Of a DNA stretch of 5,813 bases, positions 1 to 5,813 are shown in pieces. The DNA lies in contig JACQRF010000132.1 in the NCBI GenBank assembly GCA_016206635.1, forward strand, positions 1 through 5,813, given 5' to 3'. Made by a program: the position numbers and the translations under genes. The notes beneath the pieces are model-generated. The model saw only the letters and a list, made by a program, of their open reading frames with translations. It was not told the origin of the DNA and ran no database searches. This stretch comes from Candidatus Omnitrophota bacterium. GTDB taxonomy: Bacteria > Omnitrophota > Gorgyraeia > 1-14-0-20-64-10 > JACQQZ01. The number at the start of each line of letters is the position of its first letter. Positions within the stretch are counted from its first letter, which is position 1.

Positions 1-2073
1 CAGGAGGCCAGGGCCAGTGATGCGGAGAGAAATCGCTCCACGGTTGAGCGCCTCTTGGACATCCTCAAGGTTGGAGAATCCGAAAGGTTCGAGGTCGAGC
101 GCCATCGCATTGCCGGCATTCCCCGGTAATCGGTTCAATGCGCCAGGGTTCGAGATCTTCGTGGAGCCGTCTTTCATGCGCACGGCGAGTTGGCACGTCA
201 TCTGCTGGATAACCGCCTGCTCCCACGAACTCGTCAGGCCGCTGACCACGCTCGCGGCAACGACCATCCTCGACCTTCCATCGTCCTGCGCGAAGAACAC
301 ACTGAACTCGTACCCCAACGACGTATCCTGGACCAAGGCGCGGAGACGCCCCCGGCCGTCGGGTCTCATGACCTGCCACAATCCCTGCTGGTTGTCTCTG
401 ACCAATCGGAAGAAGAGCCGGATTTTCGCCCGGGTCTGCAACTGGCTCAACTCATTGACGGCCGACAGCGCCGCGCGGGTTAAGGCGCTCGGCTTCGAGC
501 CCTCGTGATGGTGGAGCGCCCTCGTGGCAAGGGTGGTCTTGATCGCCTCCAGCGCCGCCGCATCCATGCCCAAGACCCGCCGGCGAACCGCCTCTTCCAG
601 TTGCCAGAGATAGCGTCGCGCCTCCGGGGCGTTGGACGGCGCGCTCTCCGGCACCGGCTCGCCGAGCCGCTGCAACATCAGGTATGCGCTAGGCCCCCCG
701 CCCGGGTGTTGCGCAAACGGCTGATCCGCGACCAGCAACAGCAGGGCAACCCACTCGGGAACGCTCGTCGGGAATGCCAACGAGGCCGCCAGCAGGGTGA
801 ACTCGTGACGCTTCGGATTGAAGATCCGGCCCTCCGGCAGCCCACCACGGCGCCAATCCAGGGCAAGGGTGCCCAGTACACTGACCAGGGTCCCAATGCG
901 TTGTTTTGAGGAAGCCGCCCCGGCATCGAGGGGCATCACGAGATGGCCGTGGATGGTCCCGGCGTTTTGAGAGGCCGCGAGACGCGCCGCGACATCGGCT
1001 TCAACCCGCGCCTCGGAGTCATGCAGGGCCACGACGCCGATCCGGGTTGACTCGGCGCGCCATGGTTGGCGTTTGTCGCGAAGCGTCTCGGCCAATCGCG
1101 CACCAATGGCGTCCGAATCCAACCTGGTCAGATCCACACAGAAGATCGCCACATCCAATGGACCAGCAGCATCCTGCGGTTTCCAGAATGAGACCGTGGC
1201 GCCCTGGCGATGGGTATTCGCCCAGTCTCCCCACTCCTGGATGATCGATCCCACCCCGGCTGCGAGTGACCGCTCGATCTCCGTTAAGTTCATGGGTGCG
1301 ATCACCACAAACTTCAAATCCTCCCCCGTCCCCTCCTCCAACCCGGCCGTCGAGTCGCGGAGCAGGGCCTTGACCTGCTCGTTTGGCAAATATGTCCCGT
1401 TGGTCATGGACAATTGGGTCAGCGCGAGGATCGGGTCTTGCCCGGCGCCTCCCGTCAACTCAATCCTGACATGGGTGCCCGACACGGCTTCCCATGGCCC
1501 ATGATCCGGCAACACGAGCCGCTGGTCGCCGGCCACGTCGGCAGGATCGGCGGGAGTCCGTCCGACAAGGAGGGGTTTCCCCAGCTCCAGCGTGCGCGAC
1601 ATCGCGAACAACCCTTTCGCAGCCACCGTAAGCCCAGTGGGCATTGAACGGACGAGCAGGAAATGATCTGCGTCGGCAAGGTGCACGTGGAGCAGCCCCT
1701 CCGGCAACGCCTTGAATGCGCTCAGGGGGATCTGGATCGGAACGCCGCGCGGCAGCTCCCGAAACCGCTCACCAACCAGTGGTAGCCGTTCCAGCGTCTC
1801 GCGCCACCTCGCCTCCTCCAGGCCGGCGGCCCGCAGGGGGGCGGGGCGTTGCCCAAGGGCGCGGGGGAGTTCTTGGCGTCCGACGCGGGTGCGGGCGGCC
1901 TGGCCGGCGCGGAGCTGGTCGGCCGGCCCTGCCGACGGCACCGCCCCCAGGCCGGTGCCAGGGGGGCCTGGCCCCCCTGGCACCGTTGGCGCGGGCAGGG
2001 CGAGGGCCAGCGTGGCGGCAGCCACGAGGGCCGCGCGCGCGTGCCATGGGGGATAATCGGGGGGCGTCATCAT
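1..2073 (-). CDS. Uncharacterised, probably secreted protein, 3'-partial (C-terminus beyond the left edge)
   Basis: Triplet-by-triplet reading shows no minus-strand stop (no tta, cta or tca in register) from 2073 to base 1, giving 691 codons that leave the window still open. The start is the first of two adjacent ATGs (2073 and 2070), 50 nt after the rsmA stop; no Shine-Dalgarno is visible. Residues 11-29 (His-Ala-Arg, then an Ala/Leu-rich stretch, then Leu-Pro-Ala-Pro) look like a signal peptide, so export is inferred. Residues 30-90 are a Gly/Pro/Ala/Arg-rich linker containing the palindrome at 1953-1985. From about 100 the protein looks folded, with strand-helix patterns such as LKFVVIAPMNLTEIE (253-267), LDVAIFCVDLTRLDSD (306-321) and RIGVVALHDSEA (344-355). 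Only two cysteines (312, 627) are visible, and no membrane span after the signal. Later landmarks include ALHHHEGSKPSA (519-530) and WQVMRPDGRGRLRAL (566-580). I recognise no family and assign no function. That it is a real gene is well supported by the long open frame; its role and full length are unknown. Confidence 0.85.
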   Translation of the reverse strand, partial: MMTPPDYPPWHARAALVAAATLALALPAPTVPGGPGPPGTGLGAVPSAGPADQLRAGQAARTRVGRQELPRALGQRPAPLRAAGLEEARWRETLERLPLVGERFRELPRGVPIQIPLSAFKALPEGLLHVHLADADHFLLVRSMPTGLTVAAKGLFAMSRTLELGKPLLVGRTPADPADVAGDQRLVLPDHGPWEAVSGTHVRIELTGGAGQDPILALTQLSMTNGTYLPNEQVKALLRDSTAGLEEGTGEDLKFVVIAPMNLTEIERSLAAGVGSIIQEWGDWANTHRQGATVSFWKPQDAAGPLDVAIFCVDLTRLDSDAIGARLAETLRDKRQPWRAESTRIGVVALHDSEARVEADVAARLAASQNAGTIHGHLVMPLDAGAASSKQRIGTLVSVLGTLALDWRRGGLPEGRIFNPKRHEFTLLAASLAFPTSVPEWVALLLLVADQPFAQHPGGGPSAYLMLQRLGEPVPESAPSNAPEARRYLWQLEEAVRRRVLGMDAAALEAIKTTLATRALHHHEGSKPSALTRAALSAVNELSQLQTRAKIRLFFRLVRDNQQGLWQVMRPDGRGRLRALVQDTSLGYEFSVFFAQDDGRSRMVVAASVVSGLTSSWEQAVIQQMTCQLAVRMKDGSTKISNPGALNRLPGNAGNAMALDLEPFGFSNLEDVQEALNRGAISLRITGPGLL
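1953..1985. repeat. Perfect 33-nt palindrome (REP/MITE-like) inside a coding linker
   Basis: The left arm CGGTGCCAGGGGGGCC (1953-1968) is the exact reverse complement of the right arm (1970-1985) around the single centre base T1969, and the next outer pair (C1952/T1986) does not match. The arms end in GGTGCC/GGCACC, with a G6/C6 core. The element is exactly 11 codons and lies in frame in the unknown secreted protein, where it encodes a Gly/Pro-rich stretch (about residues 30-40) just after the signal peptide. The symmetry and the site suggest a palindromic mobile or REP-like element tolerated in a flexible linker. A terminator is unlikely, because it lies inside a coding region and no T-run follows on either strand. 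There is only one copy in the window, so its repeat status is inferred. Confidence 0.6.
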
Positions 2074-2123
2074 ATCCAGTATGCCATCTGACGGACGGTG
2101 AAGGCAAGACCGATGATTCGATG

Positions 2124-2963
2124 CTATATTCGTATTAACCTGGCGAGCGCGGCGAACATGGGGACGGGGACGGTCTCGGGGCGCTGGGAGGGGTCGAGGC
2201 CCGCCTCGCGGATCGCGGCCACCGCGCGGTCGCGCGTCAGGCCCAGGGCCGGGTTGAGCAGGCCGTTGAGCAGGGTCTTGCGGCGGTGCTGAAAGCAGGC
2301 CTGGACGACGGCGGTAAACGGCTCCCGCTCGGCGTCAGTCACCAGCGGCGGGGTGCGCGGCGTCAGGCGCAGGACCGCGGAGGTGACCGCCGGCTGCGGC
2401 CAGAAACTCTTCGGCGCGATCTCCACGATGAGGTCGCAGAGAAAATCCGCCTGCACGAAGCAGGTCAGCGCCCCGAACGTCTTGGTCCCGGGCGCCGCGG
2501 CGATCCGCTGGGCCACCTCTCGCTGGATGGTCACTACGGCCCGGCTGACGCGCGCCCGATGACGGACGAGCCGTTCCAGCAGGGGGCTCGTAATCATGTA
2601 CGGGAGATTCCCGACCACGACGAGCGGGCCCGCCCCAAACGCCGCCCAGTCCACGCGGAGGATATCATCCACGACCAGCCGCAGGTCGGGACGGTCGCCG
2701 AACCGGTCGTTGAGCGCGCGGGCCAGCCGCCGGTCCCGCTCGACGGCGACCACCGTCACGCCCCGCTCGAGCAATACCGCCGTCAGCGCCCCAAACCCCG
2801 CGCCGATCTCGACCAGCCGCTCGCGCGGCCTCGGCGCCACCCCCTCGACGATCCGCTCCGCGACGCGCGGGTCCACCAAGAAATGCTGCCCCATCCCCTT
2901 GCTGGGGAACACCCCGTACTCGCGGCAGAGCCGCTTGATCTCAGCGGCGGAGGGGATGGGCAC
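2124..2963 (-). CDS. rsmA: 16S rRNA (adenine1518-N6/adenine1519-N6)-dimethyltransferase RsmA (KsgA)
   Basis: This is an S-adenosylmethionine-dependent enzyme that dimethylates two adjacent adenosines in helix 45 of 16S rRNA late in 30S assembly; loss gives kasugamycin resistance in known organisms. From the GTG at 2963 the product is 279 aa, a normal family length. Visible motifs in order are MGQHFLVD (24-31), the SAM loop VEIGAGFGALT (51-61), acidic AVERD (73-77), DDIL (99-102), catalytic NLPY (119-122), TIQREVAQR (145-153), FWPQPAVTSAVL (187-198), FQHRRKTLLN (224-233) and PSQRPETV (258-265). Only a TTG (3044) and this GTG are available as starts upstream of the conserved region. GTG is preferred because it retains the N-terminal helix AAEIKRLCREYG, comparable with the Bacillus KsgA N-terminus, and overlaps pdxA by only 23 nt instead of 104. 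No Shine-Dalgarno is visible, so coupling to pdxA translation is inferred. The identity is certain; the start is moderately sure. Confidence 0.96.
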   Translation of the reverse strand: MPIPSAAEIKRLCREYGVFPSKGMGQHFLVDPRVAERIVEGVAPRPRERLVEIGAGFGALTAVLLERGVTVVAVERDRRLARALNDRFGDRPDLRLVVDDILRVDWAAFGAGPLVVVGNLPYMITSPLLERLVRHRARVSRAVVTIQREVAQRIAAAPGTKTFGALTCFVQADFLCDLIVEIAPKSFWPQPAVTSAVLRLTPRTPPLVTDAEREPFTAVVQACFQHRRKTLLNGLLNPALGLTRDRAVAAIREAGLDPSQRPETVPVPMFAALARLIRI

Positions 2964-3957
2964 GGCGATGATGCGCGAGGGTGACGGCCAGCTCGATGGC
3001 CGCCTGCATGGAGCGGGCGTCCGGGCGATGGCGGGGGGTGGCAATATCGAACGCCGTGCCGTGGGCGGGCGAGGTGCGCACGAACGGCAGGCCGAGTGTC
3101 ACGTTCACGGCGCGATTCCAGGCGAGCAGTTTGATCGGGATCAACGCCTGGTCGTGGAAGAGGGCGATCGCGGCATCGTACCGGCCCTGGGCCTGCTGGG
3201 CAAACAGCGTGTCCGCCGGATGCGGGCCCGACACCACGGCAGGCAACCGCCGCGCCAAGCGCCGAACGAGCGGCGCCAGCCATCGCCGCTCGTCATCGCC
3301 GAACAACCCGCCCTCCCCGGCATGCGGATTCAGCGCCGCGATCGCGACGCGCGGGCGCGGCACGCCCCAGTCGGCCCGCAATGCCTCGACCGTGCGCCGG
3401 ACGACATGCTCCACGCGCGCCGGCGTCAGCGAGCGAATGGCGCGCGCCAGCGCCTGGTGGGTCGTGACCAGGCTCGCGCGGAGCGCGCCGGCGGCGAACA
3501 TCATGACCGGGCGCTCCACGCCGCACGCCCGCGCCAGATGTTCGGTATGGCCGGTCCATCCGGGGCAGGAGCGGCCGATGGCTTCTTTGCTGACCGGGGC
3601 CGTGACCAGCGCATCCACCTGTCCCACCTGGGCCAGCGTGATGGCGCAGTCGAGCGCCTCGAGCGCGGCGCGGCCGGCCGCCGCTTGGATCCGCCCGGGG
3701 TGAACGCCGGGCGGCACGCGGACGACATCCCACAGTTGATGGGCCGGGGCGTTCGGCCCGGCGACCGGCCGCCGGACCACGGTCCACCGCCATGGGATCC
3801 CCTGCCGACGGGCCACGCCCCGAAGCCACGCGGCATCGCCGACGAACACCGCGCGCATGGCGCCCGCCCAACGGAAATGCGGCGCGGCGAGGGCGCGCAG
3901 CGCCACGGCGGGGCCGATCCCGGCCGGATCGCCCATGGTGACCGCGACGGCGATCAC
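2941..3957 (-). CDS. pdxA: 4-hydroxythreonine-4-phosphate dehydrogenase PdxA
   Basis: This cytosolic, metal- and NAD-dependent enzyme oxidises and decarboxylates 4-phosphohydroxy-L-threonine to the amino-ketone phosphate that PdxJ condenses with deoxyxylulose 5-phosphate, in the DXP-dependent pyridoxal phosphate pathway. The product is 338 aa, close to the usual 330. Motifs in order are TMGDPAGIGP (7-16), TAPVSKEAIG (119-128), GHTEHLA (136-142), TTHQALA (165-171), LNPHAGEGGLFGDDE (209-223), GPHPADTLF (244-252), FHDQALIPIK (267-276) and RTSPAHGTAFDIA (294-306). The three metal ligands expected from E. coli PdxA correspond to His167, His212 and His268, all present. The usual Glu after GIGP is Ala17. 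The GTG start at 3957 shares GTGA with the surA stop, indicating translational coupling; the alternative ATG at residue 8 would cut into the first beta strand. The position between surA and rsmA supports PdxA over the catabolic PdxA2 paralogues. Confidence 0.96.
   Translation of the reverse strand: MIAVAVTMGDPAGIGPAVALRALAAPHFRWAGAMRAVFVGDAAWLRGVARRQGIPWRWTVVRRPVAGPNAPAHQLWDVVRVPPGVHPGRIQAAAGRAALEALDCAITLAQVGQVDALVTAPVSKEAIGRSCPGWTGHTEHLARACGVERPVMMFAAGALRASLVTTHQALARAIRSLTPARVEHVVRRTVEALRADWGVPRPRVAIAALNPHAGEGGLFGDDERRWLAPLVRRLARRLPAVVSGPHPADTLFAQQAQGRYDAAIALFHDQALIPIKLLAWNRAVNVTLGLPFVRTSPAHGTAFDIATPRHRPDARSMQAAIELAVTLAHHRRAHPLRR
3954..3957 (-). other. GTGA stop/start overlap coupling surA to pdxA
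   Basis: On the minus strand the pdxA GTG (3957-3955) overlaps the surA TGA (3956-3954) by two bases, so the two reading frames share a 4-nt overlap. The upstream 17 nt are pyrimidine-rich with no Shine-Dalgarno, so re-initiation by ribosomes finishing surA is the likely route to pdxA translation (inference). This overlap also decides the pdxA start. Confidence 0.75.
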
Positions 3958-5003
3958 GAGGCAGGCGCGGAGGCGGACGCGGTCTTAATCGTGATGTAGG
4001 CGCGGTCCCGGAGTTTGGCGATCCACTCGCGGTACCGCTGCTGGAACCGCTCTTGGGATAAGGCGTCCCGAATCTGGCTTTGCACGTCGGCCAGCGGTTT
4101 CGTTTGGACGGCGCGCCGCTCCTCGAGGCGGAACACGTGATAGCCCAGCGCGCTCCTCACGACGGGGGAGAGCTGGCCCGGCGCCAGCGCGAACACCGCC
4201 TGCTCGATCTCCGGCATCAGGCGGCCGCGCTCGACCCAGCCGATCATCCCGCCCTCGGCCGCGGCCGGCCCTTGCGACTCGCGCCGGGCCGTCTCCGCGA
4301 AATCGGCGCCGTTGTGAATCGCCTGCCGCAGCGCCTCGGCCTTGGCCTTCGCCTGGCGGTCATCCACCCCGTCGCCGACCCGGATCAAGAGGTTGGAGAC
4401 GCGCACCGCCTCGGCCCCTTGGAACTGATCCAGATGCCGTTCATAATAGGCGGTGATCTCCGACGGCGAGACGGCGATCCGGCTGCGGACTTCGCGGTCA
4501 ACGAGTTTCTGAATGGTGATCTGGTCGCGGTAGCGCTGCTTGAGGTCCTCCAACGTCATGCCGTGCTCATGGAGCACGCTGAGGAATTCATCCTCCGTCT
4601 CGAATTGCGCCCGGACATCGGCCAGCGCGTCCGCCAATTCCTCCCCGCTGATCGTAATCGGCGTCGGCGTGGCCCACTTGCCTTTCGCAATCTCGAAGGT
4701 GCGCGGCGCCGTCGCCTCCTGGAGCATCAGCCGCTCATTGACCAGGATCTCGACGACCCGCTGCTCCGCCTCCTGCACCTTGGACGACCGCTCGTGGGCC
4801 GAGGCGGTCTCCTCGAACTGTTTGTAGAGCGGCGCCATCGCCTGCGCCACATCTTCCGCCGTGATCACGTCGCTATTGACCACCGCCACGATCCGGTTCC
4901 GGGTCTCCCCTGCCCCGCGCGCCGGCGGCGCCGCGGCCGCCGTGGCGAGACCGATCCCGCTGATCATGACGGCGCAGGCGGCTCGGCGGACGACGGGCGA
5001 CAT
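3954..5003 (-). CDS. surA: SurA-like periplasmic chaperone with one parvulin domain
   Basis: SurA-type proteins escort unfolded outer-membrane proteins across the periplasm. From the ATG at 5003 the product is 349 aa. Residues 1-32 form a signal peptide (Arg6-Arg7, then AACAVMISGIGLATAAAA, with an Ala-rich cleavage region near 28-32) and no lipobox. A SurA N-terminal chaperone domain follows (about 36-180; IVAVVNSDVITAEDV, 38-52), then one parvulin domain (about 195-296; GGMIGWVERGRLMPEIEQAV, 251-270; ALGYHVFRLEE, 285-295) and a C-terminal helix. E. coli SurA has two parvulin domains, so this is a shorter form. Two usual active-site positions are changed: Asn204 replaces the first His (VSNLLI) and Gly245 the Asp of SxD; His289 remains. 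Residues 97-118 appear to be an extra segment in the N-domain. The frame is open to a TTG at 5132, but that would overlap the upstream gene and bury the signal peptide. The start chosen lies 7 nt past the upstream stop. Confidence 0.88.
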   Translation of the reverse strand: MSPVVRRAACAVMISGIGLATAAAAPPARGAGETRNRIVAVVNSDVITAEDVAQAMAPLYKQFEETASAHERSSKVQEAEQRVVEILVNERLMLQEATAPRTFEIAKGKWATPTPITISGEELADALADVRAQFETEDEFLSVLHEHGMTLEDLKQRYRDQITIQKLVDREVRSRIAVSPSEITAYYERHLDQFQGAEAVRVSNLLIRVGDGVDDRQAKAKAEALRQAIHNGADFAETARRESQGPAAAEGGMIGWVERGRLMPEIEQAVFALAPGQLSPVVRSALGYHVFRLEERRAVQTKPLADVQSQIRDALSQERFQQRYREWIAKLRDRAYITIKTASASAPAS

Positions 5004-5010
5004 GCGCGGG

Positions 5011-5813
5011 CTACCGGGCGGCGGAGGGGGCGACCGGGGCCGCCTCCGGGACATCGGCGGGTTCCGGGGCGCTGGGGGGCGTTTCGTTGTCGCGAATGAA
5101 CACGCGGGCCTGCTTGCGCAGTTCATTGACAAACTGGTCCGACCGCGCCCGGGCCCGACGGTTCTTCAGCTCTTGGGTAATCTGATCCCGGACGTCGCCC
5201 AACCCTCGCTGCTGGGCCGCCTGATGGTCCGTCAGCGAGATCACGTGGTGGCCCAGGGAGGTCTTGATGACCCCGCTGGTCTGGCCGACCTGGAGCTGTG
5301 TGGCCGCCTCCTCGAATTCCGGGATGAGCTGGCCCCGGCTGAAATAGCCGAGATCGCCACCTTTGGATTTGGACGTGTCTTGCGACAGCGCCTCCGCCAC
5401 CCGCTCAAACCGCTCCCCTTTGCCCAGACGCTCCAGCGCCTCCTTGGCCTGCGCCTCCGTCGAGACGAGGATGTGGCTCGCCCGCCACCGTTCGGGCTGG
5501 GCAAACTGGGCCTTGCGCTGCTCGTAGTATTCCACGATCTCTTGATCGGTCACCGGGGGGGACTGTTCCCCCTCTTTCTCCATGAGGCGGCCGATCATGA
5601 TCTGCCGGCGCGCCTCCGCCACGAGCTCGCGGACCTGCGGCTCCCGGTCCATGCCGCGCTTGCGCGCCTCCTGGAATAACACGGTTTCCAGCACCATCTC
5701 CTCCAGGAGCCGGCGCCGGTCGTCGCCGATGGCGGATCGCGCCGCTGGGCTTAGGTTCTTCATCCGCTCTTGTAATTCCGAAGCGGTGATCACCTGGCCA
5801 TTGACCTCGGCGA
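5011..5813 (-). CDS. PpiC/SurA-type peptidyl-prolyl cis-trans isomerase, 5'-partial
   Basis: This is a foldase of the parvulin family, probably periplasmic or membrane-anchored. The window shows 266 complete residues, counted from the codon at 5811; the start and any signal peptide or lipobox lie beyond the right edge. The first visible residues, AEVNGQVITASEL, match the usual opening of SurA/PpiC N-terminal domains, so the GTG at 5793 is an internal Val and not a start. A helical chaperone-like segment (about 8-105) precedes one parvulin domain (about 108-197) with WRASHILVS (109-117), SQDTSKSKGGDLGYF (143-157), GQLIPEFEEAA (160-170) and SLGHHVISL (185-193). His113, Asp145 and His189 occupy the expected active-site positions, so the domain is probably catalytic. 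The tail after about 242 is Pro/Ala-rich (PPSAPEPADVPEAAP) and likely disordered. It ends in TAG 7 nt before surA, so the two foldases are probably cotranscribed and may share clients. PpiC, PrsA-like and PpiD-like names cannot be separated without the N-terminus. Confidence 0.9.
   Translation of the reverse strand, partial: AEVNGQVITASELQERMKNLSPAARSAIGDDRRRLLEEMVLETVLFQEARKRGMDREPQVRELVAEARRQIMIGRLMEKEGEQSPPVTDQEIVEYYEQRKAQFAQPERWRASHILVSTEAQAKEALERLGKGERFERVAEALSQDTSKSKGGDLGYFSRGQLIPEFEEAATQLQVGQTSGVIKTSLGHHVISLTDHQAAQQRGLGDVRDQITQELKNRRARARSDQFVNELRKQARVFIRDNETPPSAPEPADVPEAAPVAPSAAR

Noticed and set aside
17..1504. Several plus-strand open frames of 97-163 codons
   Set aside because: All lie antisense to the continuous 691-codon minus-strand frame; the translations are Arg/Pro/Ser-rich with no family features.
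2074..2123. Possible promoter for the unknown gene (TTGCCT, 18 nt, CATACT on the minus strand)
   Set aside because: Each hexamer matches the sigma70 consensus at only 4 of 6 positions and the transcript would start at the ATG; too weak to annotate.
2074..2123. Terminator after rsmA
   Set aside because: No inverted repeat followed by a T-run is visible in the 50-nt gap, so read-through into the unknown gene remains possible.
2596..3999. 467-codon plus-strand open frame
   Set aside because: It lies antisense to pdxA and rsmA, which carry clear family motifs; its product is Arg-rich and low-complexity, as expected from antisense of high-GC codons.
4910..4945. GC-rich self-complementary stretch in surA
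   Set aside because: It is explained by Ala/Pro/Gly codons at the end of the signal peptide; the symmetry is imperfect.
4080..5099. 339-codon plus-strand open frame
   Set aside because: Antisense to surA, which has recognisable SurA and parvulin motifs; the translation is Arg/Leu-rich without any domain pattern.
5557..5572. GGGGGA/TCCCCC hairpin with a 4-nt loop
   Set aside because: Only a 6-bp stem, inside the foldase coding region; expected by chance in GC-rich DNA.
4861..5679. 272-codon plus-strand open frame
   Set aside because: Antisense to the upstream foldase and the start of surA; it has no motif of its own.
5791..5793. GTG as the start of the right-hand foldase
   Set aside because: The frame continues upstream through AEVNGQ, the conserved opening of the family, so this is an internal valine and the gene is cut by the window edge.

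Overview
The window is high-GC bacterial DNA in which every supportable gene lies on the minus strand, so it reads biologically from right to left. The order is: a 5'-truncated PpiC/SurA-type peptidyl-prolyl isomerase (5011-5813), a single-parvulin-domain SurA-like periplasmic chaperone (3954-5003), PdxA of vitamin B6 synthesis (2941-3957), the 16S rRNA dimethyltransferase RsmA/KsgA (2124-2963), and a long unrecognised, probably secreted protein (1-2073) whose reading frame runs off the left edge. The periplasmic foldases point to a Gram-negative (diderm) organism. The phylum cannot be fixed from this window; high-GC lineages such as Nitrospirota, NC10 or Omnitrophota are guesses only.

The first four genes look like one transcription and translation unit. 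The foldase stop is 7 nt from the surA ATG. The surA stop and the pdxA GTG share a 4-nt GTGA. The pdxA end overlaps the likely rsmA GTG start by 23 nt. The surA-pdxA-rsmA order is the one known from the E. coli lptD-surA-pdxA-rsmA-apaG-apaH cluster, but here a second foldase sits upstream of surA and the unknown secreted protein follows rsmA. None of the four visible starts has a clear Shine-Dalgarno sequence.

The left third (1-2073) is one uninterrupted minus-strand frame of 691 codons. It is easy to miss because it has no stop inside the window. It begins with a signal-peptide-like segment and a Gly/Pro/Ala-rich linker. Inside the linker lies a perfect 33-nt palindrome (1953-1985), exactly 11 codons long and in frame, which looks like a REP/MITE-like palindromic insertion and is the most unusual local signal here.

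The two foldases differ in their active sites. The upstream one keeps the parvulin His/Asp/His pattern, while the SurA-like one has Asn and Gly at the first two positions. This suggests one catalyst and one chaperone. I see no RNA gene, CRISPR array, transposase, convincing terminator or complete novel multi-gene system. The candidates for novelty are the uncharacterised secreted protein and the palindrome embedded in it.
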